This document shows, piece by piece, positions 1-8,914 of a stretch of 13,072 nucleotides of DNA; position 1 is the first letter of the stretch; the number at the start of each line of letters is the position of its first letter. Source of the stretch: Nitriliruptoraceae bacterium (GTDB lineage Bacteria; Actinomycetota; Nitriliruptoria; Nitriliruptorales; Nitriliruptoraceae); the NCBI GenBank assembly GCA_007131525.1, contig SLQK01000030.1, forward strand, positions 1 to 13,072, in the 5' to 3' direction. A model generated the notes under the pieces. It did not search any database, was not told the origin of the DNA, and saw nothing but the letters and a program-made list of their open reading frames with translations. The translations under genes were made by a program, and so were the position numbers.

Positions 1-76
1 CCAGCGCCCGCCCCTCGAGCCGCAGCCGCCCGCCGTCGAGGGGACAGGCCAGGGCAGCCACGAGGTCGGGGAGCAT
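1..76 (-). CDS. Partial N-terminus, probable RlmA-type rRNA methyltransferase (zinc-ribbon start)
   Basis: The reading frame runs off the left edge, so only about 25 residues are visible, beginning MLPDLVAALACPLDGGRLRL. A short hydrophobic stretch followed by a CP-x-D-GG-x-L pattern resembles the N-terminal zinc-binding region of actinobacterial RlmA-like 23S rRNA guanine methyltransferases, and also the start of Trm112-like zinc-ribbon proteins. The start at 76 is chosen because AGGA lies six bases upstream; two in-frame ATG codons at 124 and 121 are alternatives that would add 15-16 residues. The second Cys expected in a CPxC pair is Asp here, which fits Trm112-like proteins slightly better. 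The identification rests on very little sequence; the existence of a coding start here is more certain than its function. Confidence 0.4.
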   Translation of the reverse strand, partial: MLPDLVAALACPLDGGRLRLEGRAL

Positions 77-453
77 CAGCGATCCTGGCCCGAGGGTCGT
101 CGCAGCCCGGTGTGGGCGCATCATCCGCCCCGCGGCGACGATCGCAGCAGCACGCTAGCCGAGCCACCCCTGCGGGGGCCCGGTGGGGTGTGTGTGGGGT
201 GGGATGGCGGACATCGGTGACCGTTCTGTTGCCCCGCGGCTGCCAGGTGGCGAGTGCGGGGTGCGATCCCGGACAGCCGTGACCGGGATCCGACCCCAGA
301 GCACACCGACCACGGGCGACAGCAGCCGAGCGCACGGCTCGCCGGACCAGGGCCCGGACCCGGAGCGCACCGATCTATCGATCTCGGACCCCCGTGAGCC
401 GGGCAGACGGGTGGACACCTCCCCGCACGACGGGCTCGGCGGGCCACGTGTGA
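77..453. other. Non-coding gap of 377 bases
   Basis: No reading frame here has convincing protein-like composition; the long open frames are typical of GC-rich non-coding DNA (Pro, Arg, Ser, Gly rich). It holds the left copy of the palindromic element (193-288). A weak inverted repeat, CACCCC at 165-170 with GGGGTG at 185-190, lies close to it. No clear rho-independent terminator follows the DUF559-like gene, which ends at 454 and is read toward this gap. No promoter could be assigned with confidence for the partial gene at the left edge. Confidence 0.6.
193..288 (+). repeat. Palindromic element, left copy flanking the DUF559-like gene
   Basis: This 96-base stretch aligns without gaps to 1625-1720, with 65 of 96 identical positions by hand count, in the same orientation. 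Both copies contain a hairpin at the same alignment position. Here the arms are CCCCGC at 232-237 and GCGGGG at 256-261, with an inner GCCA/TGGC pair at 242-245 and 248-251. The two copies bracket the DUF559-like gene. Function is unknown; it could be a dispersed non-coding repeat, a structured RNA, or the ends of a decayed mobile unit. Confidence 0.55.
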
Positions 454-1476
454 TCAGCCGACACCGAGGCGGCGACGGAGCTCGGCCTTGAGCGTGCGCA
501 GCCGGGATCCGGCCAGATCCTGCGCGGTCACGACGACCACATCCCAGCCGAGCTCCCGCAACCCGTGCCGCCGATCTGCGTCGCGAGCACGGCGCGACGG
601 TGACCCGTGGTACCTCGCGCCGTCGAACTCGAGGCCGCTGCGGTGCTCGGGCCAGGCCGCGTCCAGCCGTGCGACGATGCGCCCGAGCCGATCGCGGACG
701 CGGTACTGCAGGACCGGATCCGGCAGCAGCGGGTCCCGGAGGGCGAGCAGCCCGTACACCTCCAAGGGCGACTCCGCAGCTGCGATCTGTGGGTGCATGT
801 CGGCGAGCAACCTGCTCAACGTCGGTCGGCCGTGGCGGGCGGGATAGCGCTCGAGGAGCCTCGCGATCTCCACGGCCAGGTCACCAGCACCACGAGCTGC
901 GTCCCACAGGATCGGTTCGAGCTGTGCCGTGGCGATCGAGCTCGCCAGATCGAGGAGCGTCCTGGCCACCGAGGTCGCCGGGAACCCGGCAACGATGAGG
1001 CGTTCATCGGTCGGCAGCGAGCGCACCCGATGGAGCCGGACGCCCGGAACGTCGGGTCGTCGATGCCGGGGCACGGTGATCTCGTGGTGTGGGGGAGCCT
1101 CGAGGTCGAGCAGCCCGTGCAAGTGTCCGGCCGTGCGGTGCGACGCCCAGGCCTGCCCGAGATCGCCACCTGCCGCCAGCATGCTCGCGGTCAGGTCCTG
1201 CTCCCAGGACCGCTGGTGGCTTCCCAGGTCGACCACGCCGCCTGCCCGTGCGGTCCACGCCCCCGCCGCGACCCGCCGGTGGATGGCACGCGACGAGATC
1301 CCGAGGACCTGGAGCTGCCGTCGGGTGCCCTGGCCGTGCTGGGTCTTGGCGAGCCGTGCCGCTGTGGCGTCGATGGTCCCTGTCGGGCGGATCGCGGCTT
1401 CCAGCGGCCGGTCGGACCCCAGGACGACGACGGCCGGTTGCCGTGGCCAGTGATCGTTGCGCGATGGTTGGGTCAT
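454..1476 (-). CDS. AbiEi-type winged-helix / DUF559-like endonuclease-fold protein
   Basis: This 340-residue protein has the layout of a large actinobacterial family annotated as type IV toxin-antitoxin AbiEi-domain or DUF559 proteins. Residues about 48-85 match the N-terminal winged-helix pattern (GQGTRRQLQVLGISSRAI, ending in GGVVDLG). Residues 112-120 (SHRTAGHLH) and 165-178 (FPATSVARTLLDLA) are the middle family signatures. Residues 271-321 hold the endonuclease-like core: Asp272, Glu283, Asp285-Gly and His290, then DADRRHGLRELGWDVV, resembling Vsr/DUF559 folds. No partner gene lies beside it, so toxin-antitoxin function is not supported; many relatives stand alone. The ATG at 1476 is chosen because upstream sequence is non-family (extra 35 residues from an ATG at 1581), but no clear ribosome-binding site is visible. 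Its biochemical activity is not known. Confidence 0.8.
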   Translation of the reverse strand: MTQPSRNDHWPRQPAVVVLGSDRPLEAAIRPTGTIDATAARLAKTQHGQGTRRQLQVLGISSRAIHRRVAAGAWTARAGGVVDLGSHQRSWEQDLTASMLAAGGDLGQAWASHRTAGHLHGLLDLEAPPHHEITVPRHRRPDVPGVRLHRVRSLPTDERLIVAGFPATSVARTLLDLASSIATAQLEPILWDAARGAGDLAVEIARLLERYPARHGRPTLSRLLADMHPQIAAAESPLEVYGLLALRDPLLPDPVLQYRVRDRLGRIVARLDAAWPEHRSGLEFDGARYHGSPSRRARDADRRHGLRELGWDVVVVTAQDLAGSRLRTLKAELRRRLGVG

Positions 1477-1624
1477 GCGGGCAGTGGAGCAGGCGCCGGG
1501 CCTGCAGACGGATCGGGGTGCCCGACACCTGTGGATGACGGTGGAGTGGATGGTTCGCGTGGCTACCTCGGTGCCCATCACCGCTGCCCCTCGTCTGTCG
1601 TCGGCTGGGGCGGGGAGCAGGACG

Positions 1625-1720
1625 CGTGGGGTGGGAAGCCGGACGTCGATGTCCGCTATTCCGCCCCGCGATCACCACGTGGTGGCCGTGGGGCGGGATC
1701 ACGGTCGGAGACGACCGGCA
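1625..1720 (+). repeat. Palindromic element, right copy flanking the DUF559-like gene
   Basis: Ungapped counterpart of 193-288 (65 of 96 identities). It carries a perfect 12-bp palindrome CACCACGTGGTG at 1673-1684, framed by GCCCC at 1663-1667 and GGGGC at 1690-1694, the same place as the hairpin in the left copy but with different inner bases. A second near-palindrome, GGACGTCGATGTCC (about 1641-1654), lies upstream of it. Shared folding with altered arm sequences suggests that the structure, not only the sequence, is kept. Confidence 0.55.
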
Positions 1721-1741
1721 CACCACCCCGGGCAGTGGGCG

Positions 1742-1860
1742 GCGGACCGCGCAGCGCCGAGCGGACCGCACTGCGCAGGGGGCGGCGGACCGCGCAGCGC
1801 TGAGCGGACCGCGCAGCGCCGAGCGGACCGCGCAGCGCTGAGCGGACCGCGCTGCGCAGC
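1742..1860. repeat. Six-copy 19-bp tandem repeat
   Basis: The unit is GCGGACCGCGCAGCGCCGA with the 17th base varying between C and T. Copies start at 1742, 1761 (diverged, with a few extra bases before the next), 1785, 1804, 1823 and 1842. The copies at 1785, 1804 and 1823 are identical apart from the C/T position, which alternates. Each unit contains two overlapping odd-centred palindromes, GCGGACCGC and GCGCAGCGC, and the last copy ends in the perfect palindrome GCTGCGCAGC (1851-1860). The 19-base period is not a multiple of three, so the array is not coding. Confidence 0.85.
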
Positions 1861-1884
1861 AGGCAGCGCAACACCCAACACCCA

Positions 1885-1901
1885 GCGCCGACGCCCGGCG
1901 C
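1885..1901 (-). terminator. Weak hairpin after ino1
   Basis: GCGCCG at 1885-1890 pairs with CGGCGC at 1896-1901 around a five-base loop, 14 bases past the ino1 stop. There is no T-run, as is common in GC-rich actinobacteria, so a terminator role is only possible. The adjacent tandem repeat could also fold in the same transcript. Confidence 0.3.
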
Positions 1902-1914
1902 AGACCGCCGCAGC

Positions 1915-3270
<1,356 letters not shown>

Positions 3271-3395
3271 CTGGGTCCTCGCAACGGGGCAGGCGAACGG
3301 CGTCTACCACCGTGACCCTAACCCCGGCGCACCATGACCGGTGCACGACCTCCTGCCCCGATGATCACCGCAGGCGTGACCGGGCGTGGGGGAGC

Positions 3396-4511
3396 TCACG
3401 CAGCGGCTGCGGTCCGCTGGTGGGCGGCTCGCAGCGACGGCGAGGTCCCGACCATCGCCCGCATCGTGCTGAGCGCCGCCCCGGCCTGGGCCGTGGCGGC
3501 ACGGCTGGCACGTGCCGGCCACCGCAGCTCGAGGGCGTCCTGCAGCTTCGGGCCCAGGGAGCCGAGCGCGCCGGTGAGCAGGGATCGGTACCCGCCCCGG
3601 GCCGCCAGCGGTATCGGGGGTCGGCGCAGGAACGCCAGCGCCTCCCGGCCCTGATGGTTGATGCCGAGCTCGTGGTCGAAGCTCGCGAGCACCGCCTCGA
3701 GGTCCTCCACCGAGGTCGGCAGGGTCCCGTCCGCGATCATCGGCAGGTGGACCCGCGCCTCGCGCAGTTCCTGCTGAGCGGTCGGATCGCGCAGCAGGCC
3801 CTGCAGGTCGACCCGCGGGTCCAGCAGCGCGCCGATGCGGGACTGCTGGGCGACGAACGCGTCCTCCTCGGCGGGGGTGAGGGCCTCCGGCGCCCACAGC
3901 CGGTGCCCGGTGAGGAACGACGAGGTGAGCGCGATCGAGACCCAGGTGAGCAGGCGCGGGTCGTCGGCGCGGTAGGCGCGGCCGTCGGGGGCGGTGCCGC
4001 GGACCTTGGGATGCACCGCCCGCACCCGCAGGGAGATCTGGAGCGCCTCCCGGGTCGAGCCGAAGGTCGTCGTCGTCACGTAGGCCGAGGTGCGCTGCAA
4101 CCGTCCGAGGGGGTCCTCCCGGAACGCGGAGTGGTCGTGCACCCCCGCCATGGCCAGAGGGTGCGCCACCTGCACCAGCAGGCCACGGAGGCCCCCGGCG
4201 ATCGCGGCGGGTTCGCCGATCACGATCCAGGACGCCGAGCCGGGACCGGTGAGCCCGGGGTCGCCCGGGTCGGCGTCGGGGTCGAAGGGCGGGCCGCCGA
4301 ACAGCCGGGTCAGCACCTTCCGGATCATCGCCCGGGCGACGGGCACGCCCACCTCGCCGGCGCCGTCGTGGGCGTTGCGGAGTGCCGCGCCGCGGTCCGA
4401 TGCGAGCCCGCCGGTCCGCCAGACGTCGTCGGGCTCGAGGCGAGCGCTGGTCGCTGCCGGAGCGGTGTCGCGGGCAGCGGGGCCGGTGCCGGAGGCGGGG
4501 GAGGGGTCCAT
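3396..4511 (-). CDS. MpaB/DUF2236-family oxygenase-like protein
   Basis: The 371 residues belong to the ER-bound oxygenase MpaB / rubber oxygenase (Lcp) domain family, DUF2236. Visible signatures are W95 to E100 (WIVIGE), AHPLAMAGVHDHSAFREDP at 116-134, RLQRTSAYV at 137-145, FGSTREA at 150-156, VHPKVRGTAPDGRAYRADDP at 166-185 and LLTWVSIALTSSFL at 187-200. Characterised members are haem-binding oxygenases, but the substrate of most bacterial members is unknown. The usual WVHA motif reads WVSI here, so one His common in the family is missing. The ATG at 4511 gives a Pro/Ala-rich N-terminus of about 60 residues and has no good ribosome-binding site; Met62 (4328) is an alternative. It follows the 150-residue gene by 41 bases, suggesting co-transcription. 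Confidence 0.85.
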   Translation of the reverse strand: MDPSPASGTGPAARDTAPAATSARLEPDDVWRTGGLASDRGAALRNAHDGAGEVGVPVARAMIRKVLTRLFGGPPFDPDADPGDPGLTGPGSASWIVIGEPAAIAGGLRGLLVQVAHPLAMAGVHDHSAFREDPLGRLQRTSAYVTTTTFGSTREALQISLRVRAVHPKVRGTAPDGRAYRADDPRLLTWVSIALTSSFLTGHRLWAPEALTPAEEDAFVAQQSRIGALLDPRVDLQGLLRDPTAQQELREARVHLPMIADGTLPTSVEDLEAVLASFDHELGINHQGREALAFLRRPPIPLAARGGYRSLLTGALGSLGPKLQDALELRWPARASRAATAQAGAALSTMRAMVGTSPSLRAAHQRTAAAA

Positions 4512-4552
4512 GCCCGGTCTTCGGTGCCGGATCCCTCCCGGCTCGGCGCCGC

Positions 4553-5005
4553 TCAGTGCCGTCGGTCGCCGTAGCCGCCGGCGACGTCGTCGAGTGCCGG
4601 TTCCGGGTCGAGCAGGGTGAGGTCCCCGAGCACCAGCTGCTCCGGCACGTCGGCCGGGGGCTGGCGGGCCGCCTGCGGGCCGTCGAGGGGCTCCCCGGTC
4701 AGCGCGGTCCACCACCAGCGCATGCCCCGCGGGGCCGTGCGGACCCCGAGCTCCGCGAACCGGGCGTCCACCCGTCCGAGGAAGGCCACCTCGGCGACCG
4801 TCTCATCCACCGCGCGTCGGACGTCGGGGTCGGAGGGGTAGTCCGCGCGCAGCAGGGGCAGGACGTCGCGCCGGTCCTCGACCGCCGCGTACCGCCCCGC
4901 CATCGGGCCGCCACCGTTGGCGAGCCGCGACCGGGCCTCGCGCCACAGCAGCTTCTGCCGCGCGAACCAGTCCCAGGCGTAGGCCGGGGGTCCCTTGTCC
5001 GCCAT
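4553..5005 (-). CDS. Hypothetical 150-residue protein between icd and the MpaB-like gene
   Basis: I do not recognise this protein. It is a soluble, Trp-rich sequence with no signal peptide or membrane segment: an N-terminal patch AYAWDWFARQKLLWREARSR at 9-28, a charged predicted-helical middle (DVRRAVDETVAEVAFLGRVD at about 61-80), a RGMRWWWTALTGEP patch at 93-106 and an acidic C-terminus. The ATG at 5005 has GGGAG six bases upstream, which lies inside the 3' arm of a 17-bp hairpin (5011-5054). It sits 64 bases after icd and 41 bases before the MpaB-like gene in the same direction. Composition and third-position GC look coding. Pairing with the MpaB-like gene may mean shared function, but that is inference. 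Confidence 0.75.
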   Translation of the reverse strand: MADKGPPAYAWDWFARQKLLWREARSRLANGGGPMAGRYAAVEDRRDVLPLLRADYPSDPDVRRAVDETVAEVAFLGRVDARFAELGVRTAPRGMRWWWTALTGEPLDGPQAARQPPADVPEQLVLGDLTLLDPEPALDDVAGGYGDRRH

Positions 5006-5010
5006 GCTGT

Positions 5011-5054
5011 GCTCCCGACCGGTCGCCTGCAGCGTAGGGCGACCGGCCGGGAGC
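5011..5054 (-). promoter_or_regulatory. 17-bp hairpin after icd that sequesters the next gene's ribosome-binding site
   Basis: Read on the minus strand, GCTCCCG (5054-5048), G and CCGGTCGCC pair with GGCGACCGG, T and CGGGAGC (5017-5011) around a ten-base loop. The single plus-strand A-C mismatch (5018/5047) becomes a G-U wobble in the minus-strand RNA, so the helix is continuous at 17 pairs only in that RNA. It starts 15 bases past the icd stop, and its 3' arm contains the GGGAG that serves as the ribosome-binding site for the 150-residue gene. It could be a terminator for icd, a processing site, or a translational switch. No T-run follows. Confidence 0.7.
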
Positions 5055-5069
5055 GGGGTGATCCGCGCG

Positions 5070-7310
<2,241 letters not shown>

Positions 7311-7536
7311 CGGTGGTCTGATCCCTGTCGGCGGCGGTCGCTGTCCGGTCCCCGGCGGCGGCGTCGGCACCGCCACCACGGGGACCCGACACGCTACTCG
7401 ACGCACGCCCGGCCTCGGCAGCCAGGGAGCCGGACCAACCGGGTGGCCGGGACGCCGGTAGGGGGCCGGACAGCCCGGTGCCGTGGGGCCAGTCGTCCCG
7501 GAGGACCGCTGCCCTGTGGACCTACGGTGAGCCGGG
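7311..7536. other. Upstream region of icd, divergent from the fbpA unit
   Basis: This 226-base stretch lies between icd and the fbpA promoter, within a 426-base gap between the two start codons. I see no protein-like reading frame and no good minus-strand -35/-10 pair. The only Shine-Dalgarno-like bases for icd (AGGGA, minus strand) lie about 12 bases before its ATG, a poor distance, so icd may be leaderless or weakly initiated in this respect. Confidence 0.5.
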
Positions 7537-7566
7537 TGGACAAGGTTCGATAGCGCAGGTTAGGCT
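7537..7566 (+). promoter_or_regulatory. Probable fbpA-fbpB promoter
   Basis: TGGACA at 7537-7542 (five of six with TTGACA) is followed after 17-18 bases by TTAGGC/TAGGCT at 7560-7566 as the -10. The -10 lies inside the iron box, the arrangement expected for a metal-dependent repressor blocking RNA polymerase. Transcription from here gives a leader of about 160 bases before the fbpA start. The -10 itself is weak. Confidence 0.5.
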
Positions 7567-7573
7567 CACCTAA
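7555..7573 (+). promoter_or_regulatory. Iron box (DtxR/IdeR operator) for fbpA-fbpB
   Basis: GCAGGTTAGGCTCACCTAA matches the IdeR/DtxR consensus TTAGGTTAGGCTAACCTAA at 16 of 19 positions, failing only at the first two and the thirteenth. It lies upstream of a ferric-iron binding lipoprotein gene and overlaps the likely -10. Iron-dependent repression of the transporter is the expected outcome. Site and context agree, so confidence is high. Confidence 0.88.
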
Positions 7574-7724
7574 GTCTGAGCGTCGGGAAGGTGCCGGCGT
7601 CTCGCACCGCCCAGCCAGCCCGTCTGGCCGGGCGACCACACGGACGTCGACGCGTCCGTGACCGATGCTGCGAGGTCGACGTGCCTCGCACCGCTCCCAC
7701 CGTGGGGCGTCCCCGCCCCGCCCT

Positions 7725-7729
7725 GGAGG
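7725..7729 (+). promoter_or_regulatory. Ribosome-binding site that sets the fbpA GTG start
   Basis: GGAGG sits seven bases before GTG at 7737. This start gives a standard lipoprotein signal peptide. The longer in-frame ATG at 7665 would put 24 extra Arg/Pro-rich residues in front of it. Confidence 0.85.
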
Positions 7730-7736
7730 TTCGATC

Positions 7737-8852
7737 GTGCGGAGAACCATCACCCGCAGCCGGCTGCTCGCGGCCGCTGCTGCTGTGGCCTTGCTCGCCG
7801 TGGCCTGCGGCGCCGGGGACGATCCGGTCGCCGAGCCCGACGACGCGGGCGACGACACCGTCACCGAGGACACCGACGACACTGACGACGCCGCGGAGGA
7901 GGCCGAGGAAGCGGCGGTCGCCGAGGGCCCGATCACCGTCTACTCCGGCCGCAACGAGGACTTCGTCGGGTTCATCTTCGACGACTTCACCGCGGCCACG
8001 GGCATCGAGGTGGAGGTCCGCTACGGGAACACCGCCGAGCTGGCCGCCACGATCGTGGAGGAGGGTGACGCCAGCCCCGCGGACGTCTACTTCGGCCAGG
8101 ACGCCGGCGCGCTGGGTGCGCTCCAGGCCCAGGGTCTGCTGACCGACCTGCCGCAGGACATCCTCGACACCGTCGAGCCGACCTTCCGCTCCCGTGAGGG
8201 CCAGTGGACCGGCACGACCGGGCGCGTCCGCGTGCTCGCCTACAACACCGACCTGGTCGACTCGGCCGAGCTGCCCGACTCGATCCTGGACCTCACCGAT
8301 CCCGAGTGGGAGGGCCGCGTCGGTTGGGCCCCCACCAACGGTTCCTTCCAGGCCTTCGTCACCGCGCTCCGGGTGGCCGAGGGTGAGGACGTGGCCCGCG
8401 AGTGGCTCGAGGGCATGATCGCCAACGGTGCGGTGGAGTTCGAGAACAACACCGCGATCGTCGAGGGCGTCGGCCGCGGTGAGGTTGAGGTCGGCATCAC
8501 CAACCACTACTACCTGTTCCGCTTCCAGGCCGAGGATCCGGACTTCCCCGTCGCCAACCACTTCCTGCCGGGCGACATCGGCGGGCTGGTCAACATCGCC
8601 GGTGTGGGCGTCCTGGCCTCCAGCGAGCAGCAGGAGGCGGCCTTCGAGCTGGTGCGCTACCTGCTCAGCGAGGAGGTACAGGTCTTCTTCGGGCAGAACG
8701 CTGACACCGTGGAGTTCCCCGTGGTGCCAGGAGTGGACTCGCCCGAGCTGCCGACGCTCGCGGAGATCGACCCGCCGGACGTCGACCTCTCCAACCTCGA
8801 GGACCTGCAGGGCACCCTGGAGCTGCTGCTGGAGGTGGGCGCGCTCGAGTGA
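7737..8852 (+). CDS. fbpA: Ferric-iron ABC transporter substrate-binding lipoprotein
   Basis: Extracellular iron-binding component of an FbpABC-type Fe(III) importer, anchored to the outer face of the membrane. The 371 residues begin with MRRTITRSR, a hydrophobic core and the lipobox LAVAC with the lipidated Cys24. A strongly acidic low-complexity linker follows (28-63, mainly Asp, Glu, Thr, Ala). The mature domain starts ITVYSGRNEDF at 66-76 and contains the tandem tyrosines of the Fe(III) site in NHYYLF at 256-261 (Tyr258, Tyr259), a hallmark of the FbpA/FutA group. GTG at 7737 is supported by GGAGG. It is first in a plus-strand unit with fbpB and sits behind an iron box. Substrate specificity for Fe(III) rather than another metal is inferred from the tyrosines and the iron box. 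Confidence 0.93.
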   Translation: MRRTITRSRLLAAAAAVALLAVACGAGDDPVAEPDDAGDDTVTEDTDDTDDAAEEAEEAAVAEGPITVYSGRNEDFVGFIFDDFTAATGIEVEVRYGNTAELAATIVEEGDASPADVYFGQDAGALGALQAQGLLTDLPQDILDTVEPTFRSREGQWTGTTGRVRVLAYNTDLVDSAELPDSILDLTDPEWEGRVGWAPTNGSFQAFVTALRVAEGEDVAREWLEGMIANGAVEFENNTAIVEGVGRGEVEVGITNHYYLFRFQAEDPDFPVANHFLPGDIGGLVNIAGVGVLASSEQQEAAFELVRYLLSEEVQVFFGQNADTVEFPVVPGVDSPELPTLAEIDPPDVDLSNLEDLQGTLELLLEVGALE

Positions 8853-8862
8853 GCCGTGGTTC

Positions 8863-8889
8863 GGTGGCGCCTCGCAGGGGGGCGCCACC
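8863..8889 (+). terminator. Intercistronic hairpin between fbpA and fbpB
   Basis: GGTGGCGCC at 8863-8871 pairs perfectly with GGCGCCACC at 8881-8889 around a nine-base loop, ten bases past the fbpA stop. No T-run follows. In binding-protein-dependent operons such hairpins often act as partial terminators or 3' stabilisers that keep the binding protein in excess over the permease. That role here is inferred. Confidence 0.6.
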
Positions 8890-8914
8890 CCGACGCCGGT
8901 AGCGTGCCAGGACG

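Larger units (their letters stand above)
1477..1914. other. Non-coding gap of 438 bases with repeats
   Basis: Nothing convincingly coding lies here. It is the 3' flank of ino1 and the 5' flank of the DUF559-like gene, both read on the minus strand. It holds the right copy of the palindromic element (1625-1720), the six-copy 19-bp tandem repeat (1742-1860) and a small hairpin (1885-1901). No promoter for the DUF559-like gene stood out. The apparent long open frames across the repeats translate to low-complexity Arg/Ala/Ser strings. Confidence 0.65.

Noticed and set aside
454..1476. Type IV toxin-antitoxin module
   Set aside because: There is no adjacent AbiEii-type nucleotidyltransferase gene, so only the protein family resemblance is claimed.
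193..1720. Insertion sequence with terminal repeats
   Set aside because: The flanking copies are direct, not inverted, only 68% alike, and no transposase is encoded between them.
1742..1860. CRISPR-like array
   Set aside because: The 19-bp units abut with no spacers and no cas genes are present; it is a plain tandem repeat.
3303..3321. Iron-box-like GGTTAGGGT on the minus strand upstream of ino1
   Set aside because: Only about 10 of 19 positions match and the second half-site is missing, so it is likely chance.
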